From contig CM068367.1 of assembly GCA_034769895.1 (NCBI GenBank), forward strand, positions 709,242,196 to 709,306,195: 64,000 nt of DNA, given 5' to 3'. The position numbers and the translations under genes are program-made. The first letter of the stretch is position 1. Every line of letters starts with the position of its first letter. Shown one piece after another: positions 27,561 to 41,672 of the stretch. This stretch comes from Magicicada septendecula (lineage: Eukaryota > Arthropoda > Insecta > Hemiptera > Cicadidae). The notes beneath the pieces are model-generated. The model did not search any database, was not told where the DNA came from, and saw only the letters and a program-made list of their open reading frames with translations.

Positions 27561-30500
27561 TACTTAACTAAACCTCTGATGAAGCCTTCTAAATGTGAAA
27601 GCCGGTTTAGGCTGTAAGGTAAAACTTTACGTTTTTACTTATAAAACTGTTACTTTACGTTTATACTTATAACGTGTTCCGAGTCGTTAGGAAAGGGGTA
27701 GTTTACCTGCAAAATTTTATGTTTTAAGAAGGGTTATTTTTTCTATGACGAACGATAACTGCGGTAAATTCAAACAGAATCAACTACACTTTTGCATATC
27801 TTTTTGTATTTTACAGAACTCAAGTTCTGTTGATTTTGTTGAAGAGAGGTTAATGGAAAGGGGTAGTTTACTAGCAACATTTTATGTTTTAAGAAGGGTA
27901 ATTTTTTTGACGAAAGATAACTGCCGTAAATTCAAAGAGAATCAAATAAATTTTTGCATACGTTCCTGAATTGTAGAGAACGCAATTTTTCGTGAAGTTC
28001 GGTTAATGGAAAGGGGTAGTTTACCTGCAACATTTCATGTTGTCACAAGAGAAATGTTTCCATGACAAACGATAACTGCCGCACATTCAAACAGAATCAA
28101 ATTTTTTTTTTTGCATGCATCGCTGCATTGTAGAGGACTGAAGGTCTATTGATTTTGGTTAGAACATGGAAGTCATGTATAGTTCTCGAAGGGTAATTTT
28201 TATATATGGCAAACGATAACAGCCGCAAATTCAAACAGAATCAAATGATTATTTTCGTACAGCTCTAAACTATAGAGTTCTCAAGACCTATTGTTTTTGG
28301 TGAAGATCGGTTAATGGAAAAGAGTAGTTTACCAGAACGTTTCATGTGTTAAAGGGCATTTTCTATGGCAAACGATAACAGCCGCAAATTCAAACAGAAT
28401 CAAATGATTTTTTGCATACGTACTTGATTTGTAGAGTACTCAAAACCTGTTGTTTTTGGTGAAGATCGGTTAAGGGAAAGGGGTAATGTACCAGCAACAT
28501 TTTATGTTTTAAAAAGGCTATTTACTATGGTAAACGATAACAGCCGCATATTCAAACAGAATCAAATAATTTTTTGCATACAGCCCTGAATTGTAGAGTT
28601 GTCAAGAAAAATTGTTTTTGGTGAAGATGGTTAAGGGAAAGGGGTTGTTTACCTGCTGCGTTTTTTTATCAAGGTTACTTTTTTTGGCAAATGGTAACAG
28701 CCGCAAATTAAAACACAATCAAATAATAATATTTTGCATACAGCCCTGAAATGTAGAGTTCCCAAGACCTATTGTTTTTTGTGAAGATCGGTTAAGGGAA
28801 AGGGGTAAATTCTTGGATTTCGTTGTCCAAGACGTGTCCGTTACTTAACTAAACCTCTGATGAAGCCTTCTAAACGTGAAAGCCGGTTTAGGCTGTAAGG
28901 TAAAACTTTACGTTTTTACTTATAAAACTGTTACTTTACGTTTATACTTATAACGTGTTCCGAGTCGTTAGGAAAGGGGTAGTTTACCTGCAAAATTTTA
29001 TGTTTTAACAAGGGTAATTTTTTCTATGACGAACGATAACTGCAGTAAATTCAAACAGAATCAACTACACTTTTGCATATCGTTTTGTATTTTACAGAAC
29101 TCAAGTTCTGTTGATTTTGTTGAAGAGAGGTTAAGGGGAAGGGGTAGTTTACCTGCAACGTTTTATATTTTAACAAGGGTATTTTCTATGGCAAACGATA
29201 ACAGACGCAAATTCAAAATGAATCAAATAATTTTTTACATACAGCTCTGAATTGTAGAGTTCTCAAGACATGTTGTTTTTGGTGAAGATCGGTTAAGGGA
29301 AAGGGGTAGTTTAACGACAACGTTTTATGTTTTAACAATGGTATTTTCTATGGCAAACGATAACAGACGCAAATTCAAACAGAATCAAATAATTTTTTGC
29401 ATACATCCCTGAATTGTAGAGTACTCAAAATCTATTGTTCTTGGATAAGATTGTTAAGGGAATGGGGTAGTTTACCTGCTACGTTTTTTTATCAAGTTTA
29501 CTTTTTTTTGGCAAACGATAACATACGCAAATTCAAATAGAATCAAATAATTTTTTGCATACAGCCCTGAATTGTAGAGTACTCAAAATCTATTGTTTTT
29601 GGATAAGATGGTTAAGGGAATGGGGTAGTTTACCTGCAACGTTTTTTTATCAAGCTTACTTTTTTTTGGCAAACGATAACAGCCGCAAATTCAAATAGGA
29701 TCAAATAATGTTTTGAATACAGAACTGAACTGTAGTGTTCTCAAGATCTTTTGCTTTTGGTGAAGATCGCTTAAGGGAAAGGGGTAGTATACCTGCAACA
29801 TTTTATGTTTTAACAAGGATAATTTTTTATATGACGAACGATAAATGCCGCAAATTCAAACAGAATCAACTACGTTTTTGCATACCTTTTTGAATTAAGG
29901 AGAACTCAAGGTCACTTGATTTTGTTGAAGATCGGATAAGGGAAAGGGGTAGTTTACTAGCAACATTTTATGTTTTAAGAAGGGTAATTTTTTTTGACGA
30001 AAGATAACTGTCGTAAATTCAAAGAGAATCAAATAATTTTTTGCATACGTTCCTGAATTGTAGAGAACGCAATTTTTCGTGAAGTTCGGTTAATGGAAAG
30101 GGGTAGTTTACCTGCAATATTTTATGTTGTCACAAGAGAAATGTTTTCATGACGAACGATAACTGCTGCACATTCAAACAGAATCAAATTTTTTTTTTGC
30201 ATGCATCGCTGCATTGTAGAGGACTGAAGGTCTATTGATTTTGGTGAAGATCGGTTTAGAGAAAGGGGTAGTTTACATGTAACGTTTTATGTTTTAACAA
30301 GAGTAAAGTACTTAATTTTGATAAATAAATTATCCTGATAAGAAACTCATAATAATCCACTGTAGAAACGTAGATGAAATAACTCTAAATGAAGAGGCTA
30401 GGTGAACGAGGTGGGGATAATTTTCTATTAATAAAAATTATAGTTGAAGGCGTAAGGGAGAATTTTTTATGTGTACTAAGTTATCGGCAACAAAGAATTA

Positions 30501-31716
30501 GTTCTTTGTTAAAATTCCTTCCCGGGCTGTTTAGCCGTAGTCCAATGTTTTCTGCAAAACCAGACATTTCGGCAGTGCCATCGACTGCCATCATCAGTGA
30601 AAATCGATTGCGAATACGTGAGGTGGTATAAACGTGATGTTAGTGACCACAATACTGTCGTTAAGGCTGAAGCAATAAGTGGAAAGTAGTAGTTTCTATG
30701 GAAACATTTCATTTCATAAATGATTTTAAATATAAATCTTAGAACATGGAAGTCATGTATAGTTCTCGAAGGGTAATTTTTATATATGGCAAACGATAAC
30801 AGCCGCAAATTCAAACAGAATCAAATGATTATTTTCATACAGCTCTAAACTATAGAGTTCTCAAGACCTATTGTTTTTGGTAAAGATCGGTTAATGGAAA
30901 AGGGTAGTTTACCAGAACGTTTCATGTATTAAAAGGGCATTTTCTATGGCAAACGATAACAGCCGCATATTCAAACAGAATCAAATGATTTTTTGCATAC
31001 ATACTTGGTTTGTAGAGTACTCAATACCTGTTGTTTTTGGTGAAGATCGGTTAATGGAAAGGGGTAATTTACCAGCATCATTTTATGTCTTAAAAAGGCT
31101 ATTTACTAATGCAAACGATAACAGCCGCATATTCAAACAGAATCAAATAATTTTTTGCATACAGCCCTGAATTTTAGAGTTGCCAAGAAAAATTGTTTTT
31201 GGTGAAGATGGTTAAGGGAAACGGATAGTTTACCTGCTACGTTTTTTATCAAGGTTACTTTTTTTTAGCAAAAGGTAACAGCCGCAAATTCAAACACAAT
31301 CAAATAGTAATATTTTGCATACAGCCCTGAAATGTAGAGTTCTCAAGACCTATTGTTTTTTGTGAAGATCGGTTAAGGGAAAGGGGTAAATTCTTGGATT
31401 TCGTTGTCCATGACGTGTCCGTTACTTAACTAAACCTCTGATGAAGCCTTCTAAATGTGAAAGCCGGTTTAGGCTGTAAGGAAAACTTTACGTTTTTACT
31501 TATAAAACTGTTACTTTACGTTTATATTTATAATGTGTTCCGAGTCGTTAGGAAAGGGGTAGTTTACCTGCAAAATTTTATGTTTTAAGAAGGGTTATTT
31601 TTTCTATGACGAACGATAACTGCCGTAAATTCAAACAGAATCAACTACACTTTTGCATATCTTTTTGTATTTTACAGAACTCAAGTTCTGTTGATTTTGT
31701 TGAAGAGAGGTTAAGG

Positions 31717-34700
31717 GAAAGGGGTAGTTTACTAGCAACATTTTATGTTTTAAGAAGGGTAATTTTTTTTTGACGAAAGATAACTGCCGTAAATTCAAAG
31801 AGAATCAAATAAATTTTTGCATACGTTCCTGAATTGTAGAGAACGCAATTTTTCGTGAAGTTCGGTTAATGGAAAGGGGTAGTTTACCTGCAACATTTCA
31901 TGTTGTCACAAGAGAAATGTTTCCATGACGAACGATAACTGCTGCACATTCAAACAGAATCAAATTTTTTTTTTGCATGCATCGCTGCATTGTAGAGGAC
32001 TGAAGGTCTATTGATTTTGGTTAGAACATGGAAGTCATGTATAGTTCTCGAAGGGTAATTTTTATATATGGCAAACGATAACAGCCGCAAATTCAAACAG
32101 AATCAAATGATTATTTTCGTACAGCTCTAAACTATAGAGTTCTCAAGACCTATTGTTTTTGGTGAAGATCGGTTAATGGAAAAGAGTAGTTTACCAGAAC
32201 GTTTCAAGTGTTAAAGGGCATTTTTTTGGCAAACGATAACAGCCGCAAATACAAACAGAATCAAATGATTTTTTGCATACATAATTGATTTGTAGAGTAC
32301 TCAAAACCTGTTGTTTTTGGTGAAGATCGGTTAAAGGACAGGGGTAATTTACCAGCAACATTTTATGTTTTACAAAGGCTATTTACTATGGTAAACGATA
32401 ACAGCCGCATATTCAAACAGAATCAAATAATTTTTTGCATACAGCCCTGAATTGTAGAGTTGTCAAGAAAAATTGTTTTTGGTGAAGATGGTTAAGGGAA
32501 AGGGGTTGTTTACCTGCTACGTTTTTTTATCAAGGTTACTTTTTTTTGGCAAATGGTAACAGCCGCAAATTAAAACACAATCAAATAATAATATTTTGCA
32601 TACAGCCCTGAAATGTAGAGTTCCCAAGACCTATTGTTTTTTGTGAAGATCGGTTAAGGGAAAGGGGTAAATTCTTGGATTTCGTTGTCCAAGACGTGTC
32701 CGTTACTTAACTAAACCTCTGATGAAGCCTTCTAAACGTGAAAGCCGGTTTAGGCTGTAAGGTAAAACTTCACGTTTTTACTTATAAAACTGTTACTTTA
32801 CGTTTATACTTATAACGTGTTCCGAGTCGTTAGGAAAGGGGTAGTTTACCTGCAAAATTTTATGTTTTAACAAGGGTAATTTTTTCTATGACGAACGATA
32901 ACTGCCGTAAATTCAAACAGAATCAACTACACTTTTGCACATCTTTTTGTATTTTACAGAACTCAAGTTCTGTTGATTTTGTTGAAGAGAGGTTAAGGGG
33001 AAGGGGTAGTTTACCTGCAACGTTTTATATTTTAACAAGGGTATTATCTATGGCAAACGATAACAGACGCAAATTCAAAATGAATCAAATAATTTTTTGC
33101 ATACAGCCCTGAAATGAAGAGTTCTCAAGACCTATTGTTTTTTGTGAAAATCGGATAAGGGAAAGGGGTAAATTCTTGGATTTCGTTGTCCATGACGTGT
33201 CCGTTACTTAACTAAACCTCTGATGAAGCCTTCTAAAGGTGAAAGCCGGTTTAGGCTGTAAGGTAAAACTTTACGTTTTTACTTTTATAAAACTTAGTGT
33301 TCCGAGGCGTTAGAAAAGGGGTAGTTTACCTGCAAAATTTTACGGTTAAACAAGGGTAATTTTTTCTATGACGAACGATAACTGCCGTAAATTCAAACAG
33401 AATCAACTACACTTTTGCATATCTTTTTGTATTTTACAGAACTCAAGTTCTGTTGATTTTGATGAAGAGAGGTTAAGGGGAAGGGGTAGTTTACCTGCAA
33501 CGTTTTATATTTTAACAAGGGTATTTTCTATGGCAAACGATAACACACGCAAATTCAAACTGAATCAAATAATTTTTTACATACAGCTCTGAATTGTAGA
33601 GTTCTCAAGACATATTGTTTTTGGTGAAGATCGGTTAAGGGAAAGGGGTAGTTTAACGACAACGTTTTATGTTTTAACAATGGTATTTTCTATGGCAAAC
33701 GATAACAGACGCAAATTCAAACAGAATCAAACAATTTTTTGCATACATCCCTGAATTGTAGTGTACTCAAAATCTATTGTTTTTGGATAAGATGGTTAAG
33801 GGAAAGGGGTAGTTTACTAGCAACATTTTATGTTTTAAGAAGGGTAATTTTTTTTTGACGAAAGATAACTGCCGTAAATTCAAAGAGAATCAAATAAATT
33901 TTTGCATACGTTCCTGAATTGTAGAGAACGCAATTTTTCGTGAAGTTCGGTTAATGGAAAGGGGTAGTTTACCTGCAACATTTCATGTTGTCACAAGAGA
34001 AATGTTTCCATGACGAACGATAACTGCTGCACATTCAAACAGAATCAAATTTTTTTTTTGCATGCATCGCTGCATTGTAGAGGACTGAAGGTCTATTGAT
34101 TTTGGTTAGAACATGGAAGTCATGTATAGTTCTCGAAGGGTAATTTTTAAATATGGCAAACGATAACAGCCGCAAATTCAAACAGAATCAAATGATTATT
34201 TTCGTACAGCTCTAAACTATAGAGTTCTCAAGACCTATTGTTTTTGGTGAAGATCGGTTAATGGAAAAGAGTAGTTTACCAGAACGTTTCAAGTGTTAAA
34301 GGGCATTTTCTATGGCAAACGATAACAGCCGCAAATACAAACAGAATCAAATGATTTTTTGCATACATAATTGATTTGTAGAGTACTCAAAACCTGTTGT
34401 TTTTGGTGAAGATCGGTTAAAGGACAGGGGTAATTTACCAGCAACATTTTATGTTTTAAAAAGGCTATTTACTATGGTAAACGATAACAGCCGCATATTC
34501 AAACAGAATCAAATAATTTTTTGCATACAGCCCTGAATTGTAGAGTTGTCAAGAAAAATTGTTTTTGGTGAAGATGGTTAAGGGAAAGGGGTTGTTTACC
34601 TGCTACGTTTTTTTATCAAGGTTACTTTTTTTTGGCAAATGGTAACAGGCGCAAATTAAAACACAATCAAATAATAATATTTTGCATACAGCCCTGAAAT

Positions 34701-37700
34701 GTAGAGTTCCCAAGACCTATTGTTTTTTGTGAAGATCGGTTAAGGGAAAGGGGTAAATTCTTGGATTTCGTTGTCCAAGACGTGTCCGTTACTTAACTAA
34801 ACCTCTGATGAAGCCTTCTAAACGTGAAAGCCGGTTTAGGCTGTAAGGTAAAACTTTACGTTTTTACTTATAAAACTGTTACTTTACGTTTATACTTATA
34901 ACGTGTTCCGAGTCGTTAGGAAAGGGGTAGTTTACCTGCAAAATTTTATGTTTTAACAAGGGTAATTTTTTCTATGACGAACGATAACTGCCGTAAATTC
35001 AAACAGAATCAACTACACTTTTGCACATCTTTTTGTATTTTACAGAACTCAAGTTCTGTTGATTTTGTTGAAGAGAGGTTAAGGGGAAGGGGTAGTTTAC
35101 CTGCAACGTTTTATATTTTAACAAGGGTATTATCTATGGCAAACGATAACAGACGCAAATTCAAAATGAATCAAATAATTTTTTGCATACAGCCCTGAAA
35201 TGAAGAGTTCTCAAGACCTATTGTTTTTTGTGAAAATCGGATAAGGGAAAGGGGTAAATTCTTGGATTTCGTTGTCCATGACGTGTCCGTTACTTAACTA
35301 AACCTCTGATGAAGCCTTCTAAAGGTGAAAGCCGGTTTAGGCTGTAAGGTAAAACTTTACGTTTTTACTTTTATAAAACTTAGTGTTCCGAGGCGTTAGA
35401 AAAGGGGTAGTTTACCTGCAAAATTTTACGGTTAAACAAGGGTAATTTTTTCTATGACGAACGATAACTGCCGTAAATTCAAACAGAATCAACTACACTT
35501 TTGCATATCTTTTTGTATTTTACAGAACTCAAGTTCTGTTGATTTTGATGAAGAGAGGTTAAGGGGAAGGGGTAGTTTACCTGCAACGTTTTATATTTTA
35601 ACAAGGGTATTTTCTATGGCAAACGATAACAGACGCAAATTCAAACTGAATCAAATAATTTTTTACATACAGCTCTGAATTGTAGAGTTCTCAAGACATA
35701 TTGTTTTTGGTGAAGATCGGTTAAGGGAAAGGGGTAGTTTAACGACAACGTTTTATGTTTTAACAATGGTATTTTCTATGGCAAACGATAACAGACGCAA
35801 ATTCAAACAGAATCAAACAATTTTTTGCATACATCCCTGAATTGTAGTGTACTCAAAATCTATTGTTTTTGGATAAGATGGTTAAGGGAAAGGGGTAGTT
35901 TACTAGCAACATTTTATGTTTTAAGAAGGGTAATTTTTTTTTGACGAAAGATAACTGCCGTAAATTCAAAGAGAATCAAATAAATTTTTGCATACGTTCC
36001 TGAATTGTAGAGAACGCAATTTTTCGTGAAGTTCGGTTAATGGAAAGGGGTAGTTTACCTGCAACATTTCATGTTGTCACAAGAGAAATGTTTCCATGAC
36101 GAACGATAACTGCTGCACATTCAAACAGAATCAAATTTTTTTTTTGCATGCATCGCTGCATTGTAGAGGACTGAAGGTCTATTGATTTTGGTTAGAACAT
36201 GGAAGTCATGTATAGTTCTCGAAGGGTAATTTTTAAATATGGCAAACGATAACAGCCGCAAATTCAAACAGAATCAAATGATTATTTTCGTACAGCTCTA
36301 AACTATAGAGTTCTCAAGACCTATTGTTTTTGGTGAAGATCGGTTAATGGAAAAGAGTAGTTTACCAGAACGTTTCAAGTGTTAAAGGGCATTTTCTATG
36401 GCAAACGATAACAGCCGCAAATACAAACAGAATCAAATGATTTTTTGCATACATAATTGATTTTTAGAGTACTCAAAACCTGTTGTTTTTGGTGAAGATC
36501 GGTTAAAGGACAGGGGTAATTTACCAGCAACATTTTATGTTTTAAAAAAGCTATTTACTATGGTAAACGATAACAGCCGCATATTCAAACAGAATCAAAT
36601 AATTTTTTGCATACAGCCCTGAATTGTAGAGTTGTCAAGAAAAATTGTTTTTGGTGAAGATGGTTAAGGGAAAGGGGTTGTTTACCTGCTACGTTTTTTT
36701 ATCAAGGTTACTTTTTTTTGGCAAATGGTAACAGGCGCAAATTAAAACACAATCAAATAATAATATTTTGCATACAGCCCTGAAATGTAGAGTTCCCAAG
36801 ACCTATTGTTTTTTGTGAAGATCGGTTAAGGGAAAGGGGTAAATTCTTGGATTTCGTTGTCCAAGACGTGTCCGTTACTTAACTAAACCTCTGATGAAGC
36901 CTTCTAAACGTGAAAGCCGGTTTAGGCTGTAAGGTAAAATTTTACGTTTTTACTTATAAAACTGTTACTTTACGTTTATACTTATAACGTGTTCCGAGTC
37001 GTTAGGAAAGGGGTAGTTTACCTGCAAAATTTTATGTTTTAACAAGGGTAATTTTTTCTATGACGAACGATAACTGCCGTAAATTCAAACAGAATCAACT
37101 ACACTTTTGCACATCTTTTTGTATTTTACAGAACTCAAGTTCTGTTGATTTTGTTGAAGAGAGGTTAAGGGGAAGGGGTAGTTTACCTGCAACGTTTTAT
37201 ATTTTAACAAGGGTATTATCTATGGCAAACGATAACAGACGCAAATTCAAAATGAATCAAATAATTTTTTGCATACAGCCCTGAAATGAAGAGTTCTCAA
37301 GACCTATTGTTTTTTGTGAAAATCGGATAAGGGAAAGGGGTAAATTCTTGGATTTCGTTGTCCATGACGTGTCCGTTACTTAACTAAACCTCTGATGAAG
37401 CCTTCTAAAGGTGAAAGCCGGTTTAGGCTGTAAGGTAAAACTTTACGTTTTTACTTTTATAAAACTTAGTGTTCCGAGGCGTTAGAAAAGGGGTAGTTTA
37501 CCTGCAAAATTTTACGGTTTAACAAGGGTAATTTTTTCTATGACGAACGATAACTGCCGTAAATTCAAACAGAATCAACTACACTTTTGCATATCTTTTT
37601 GTATTTTACAGAACTCAAGTTCTGTTGATTTTGATGAAGAGAGGTTAAGGGGAAGGGGTAGTTTACCTGCAACGTTTTATATTTTAACAAGGGTATTTTC

Positions 37701-37975
37701 TATGGCAAACGATAACAGACGCAAATTCAAACTGAATCAAATAATTTTTTACATACAGCTCTGAATTGTAGAGTTCTCAAGACATATTGTTTTTGGTGAA
37801 GATCGGTTAAGGGAAAGGGGTAGTTTAACGACAACGTTTTATGTTTTAACAATGGTATTTTCTATGGCAAACGATAACAGACGCAAATTCAAACAGAATC
37901 AAACAATTTTTTGCATACATCCCTGAATTGTAGTGTACTCAAAATCTATTGTTTTTGGATAAGATGGTTAAGGGA
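31717..37975 (+). repeat. Higher-order repeat, 2086 bp period, three units
   Basis: Landmarks at 32888, 34974 and 37060, and at 33368, 35454 and 37540, are exactly 2086 bp apart. Each unit has about 13 segments: ordinary monomers, two Y segments, and a truncated X of which only the last 80 bp or so remain. The copies are near-identical. Confidence 0.9.
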
Positions 37976-40900
37976 ATGGGGTAGTTTACCTGCAACGTTT
38001 TTTTATCAAGGTTACTTTTTTTTGGCAAACGATAACAGCCGCAAATTCAAATAGGATCAAATAATGTTTTGAATACAGAACTGAAATGTAGTGTTCTCAA
38101 GATCTTTTGGTTTTGGTGATGATCGCTTAAGGGAAAGGGGTAGTATACCGGCAACATTTTATGTTTTAACAAGGTTTAATTTTTTATATGACTAACGATA
38201 AATGCCGCAAATTCAAACAGAATCAACTACGTTTTTGCATACCTTTTTGAATTAAGGAAAACTCAAGGTCAGTTGATTTTGTTGAAGATCGGATAAGGGA
38301 AAGGGGTAGTTTACTTGCAACATTTTATGTTTTAAGAAGGGTAATTTTTTTTTGACGGAAGATAACTGCCGTAAATTCAAAGAGAATCAAATAATTTTTT
38401 GCATATGTTCCTGAATTGTAGAGATCGCAATTCTTCGTGAAGTTCGGTTAATGGAAAGGGGTAGTTTACCTGCAACATTTTATGTTGTCACATGAGAAAT
38501 GTTTTCATGACGAACGATAACTGCTGCACATTCAAACAGAATCAAATTTTTTTTCATGCATCGCTGCAATGTAGATGACTGAAGGTCTATTGATTTTGGC
38601 GAAGATCGGTTTAGAGAAAGGGGTAGTTTACCTGTAACGTTTTATGTTTTAACAAGAGTAAAGTACTTAATTTTGATAATTAAAGTATCCTGATAAGAAG
38701 CTCATAATAATCCACTGTAGAAACGTAGATGAAATAACTCTAAATGAAGAGGCTATGTTAACGAGGTGGGGGTAATTTTCTATTAATGAAAATTATAGTT
38801 GAAGGGGTAAGGGAGAATTTTTTATGTGTACTAAGTTATCGGCAACAAAGTATTAGTTCTTTGTTAAAATTCCTTCCCGGGCTGTTTAGCCGTAGTCCAA
38901 TGTTTTCTGCAAAACCAGACATTTCGGCAGTGCCATCGACTGCCATCATCAGTGAAAATCGATTGCGAATACGTGAGGTGGTATAAACGTGATGTTAGTG
39001 ACCACAATACTGTCGTTAAGGCTGAAGCAATAAGTGGAAAGTAGTAGTTTCTATGGAAACATTTCATTTCATAAATGATTTTAAATATAAATCTTAGAAC
39101 ATGGAAGTCATGTATAGTTCTCGAAGGGTAATTTTTATATATGGCAAACGATAACAGCCGCAAATTCAAACAGAATCAAATGATTATTTTCATACAGCTC
39201 TAAACTATAGAGTTCTCAAGACCTATTGTTTTTGGTAAAGATCGGTTAATGGAAAAGGGTAGTTTACCAGAACGTTTCATGTATTAAAAGGGCATTTTCT
39301 ATGGCAAACGATAACAGCCGCATATTCAAACAGAATCAAATGATTTTTTGCATACATACTTGGTTTGTAGAGTACTCAATACCTGTTGTTTTTGGTGAAG
39401 ATCGGTTAATGGAAAGGGGTAATTTACCAGCATCATTTTATGTCTTAAAAAGGCTATTTACTAATGCAAACGATAACAGCCGCATATTCAAACAGAATCA
39501 AATAATTTTTTGCATACAGCCCTGAATTTTAGAGTTGTCAAGAAAAATTGTTTTTGGTGAAGATGGTTAAGGGAAAGGGATAGTTTACCTGCTACGTTTT
39601 TTATCAAGGTTACTTTTTTTTGGCAAAAGGTAACAGCCGCAAATTCAAACACAATCAAATAGTAATATTTTGCATACAGCCCTGAAATGTAGAGTTCTCA
39701 AGACCTATTGTTTTTTGTGAAGATCGGTTAAGGGAAAGGGGTAAATTCTTGGATTTCGTTGTCCATGACGTGTCCGTTACTTAACTAAACCTCTGATGAA
39801 GCCTTCTAAATGTGAAAGCCGGTTTAGGCTGTAAGGAAAACTTTACGTTTTTACTTATAAAACTGTTACTTTACGTTTATACTTATAATGTGTTCCGAGT
39901 CGTTAGGAAAGGGGTAGTTTACCTGCAAAATTTTATGTTTTAAGAAGGGTTATTTTTTCTATGACGAACGATAACTGCCGTAAATTCAAACAGAATCAAC
40001 TACACTTTTGCATATCTTTTTGTATTTTACAGAACTCAAGTTCTGTTGATTTTGTTGAAGAGAGGTTAAGGGAAAGGGGTAGTTTACTAGCAACATTTTA
40101 TGTTTTAAGAAGGGTAATTTTTTTTTGACGAAAGATAACTGCCGTAAATTCAAAGAGAATCAAATAAATTTTTGCATACGTTCCTGAATTGTAGAGAACG
40201 CAATTTTTCGTGAAGTTCGGTTAATGGAAAGGGGTAGTTTACCTGCAACATTTCATGTTGTCACAAGAGAAATGTTTCCATGACGAACGATAACTGCTGC
40301 ACATTCAAACAGAATCAAATTTTTTTTTTGCATGCATCGCTGCATTGTAGAGGACTGAAGGTCTATTGATTTTGGTTAGAACATGGAAGTCATGTATAGT
40401 TCTCGAAGGGTAATTTTTATATATGGCAAACGATAACAGCCGCAAATTCAAACAGAATCAAATGATTATTTTCGTACAGCTCTAAACTATAGAGTTCTCA
40501 AGACCTATTGTTTTTGGTGAAGATCGGTTAATGGAAAAGAGTAGTTTACCAGAACGTTTCAAGTGTTAAAGGGCATTTTCTATGGCAAACGATAACAGCC
40601 GCAAATACAAACAGAATCAAATGATTTTTTGCATACATAATTGATTTGTAGAGTACTCAAAACCTGTTGTTTTTGGTGAAGATCGGTTAAAGGACAGGGG
40701 TAATTTACCAGCAACATTTTATGTTTTACAAAGGCTATTTACTATGGTAAACGATAACAGCCGCATATTCAAACAGAATCAAATAATTTTTTGCATACAG
40801 CCCTGAATTGTAGAGTTGTCAAGAAAAATTATTTTTGGTGAAGATGGTTAAGGGAAAGGGGTTGTTTACCTGCTACGTTTTTTTATCAAGGTTACTTTTT

Positions 40901-41672
40901 TTTGGCAAATGGTAACAGCCGCAAATTAAAACACAATCAAATAATAATATTTTGCATACAGCCCTGAAATGTAGAGTTCCCAAGTCCTATTGTTTTTTGT
41001 GAAGATCGGTTAAGGGAAAGGGGTAAATTCTTGGATTTCGTTGTCCAAGACGTGTCCGTTACTTAACTAAACCTCTGATGAAGCCTTCTAAACGTGAAAG
41101 CCGGTTTAGGCTGTAAGGTAAAACTTTACGTTTTTACTTATAAAACTGTTACTTTACGTTTATACTTATAACGTGTTCCGAGTCGTTAGGAAAGGGGTAG
41201 TTTACCTGCAAAATTTTATGTTTTAACAAGGGTAATTTTTTCTATGACGAACGATAACTGCCGTAAATTCAAACAGAATCAACTACACTTTTGCACATCT
41301 TTTTGTATTTTACAGAACTCAAGTTCTGTTGATTTTGTTGAAGAGAGGTTAAGGGGAAGGGGTAGTTTACCTGCAACGTTTTATATTTTAACAAGGGTAT
41401 TATCTATGGCAAACGATAACAGACGCAAATTCAAAACGAATCAAATAATTTTTTGCATACAGCCCTGAAATGAAGAGTTCTCAAGACCTATTGTTTTTTG
41501 TGAAAATCGGATAAGGGAAAGGGGTAAATTCTTGGATTTCGTTGTCCATGACGTGTCCGTTACTTAACTAAACCTCTGATGAAGCCTTCTAAAGGTGAAA
41601 GCCGGTTTAGGCTGTAAGGTAAAACTTTACGTTTTTACTTTTATAAAACTTAGTGTTCCGAGGCGTTAGAAA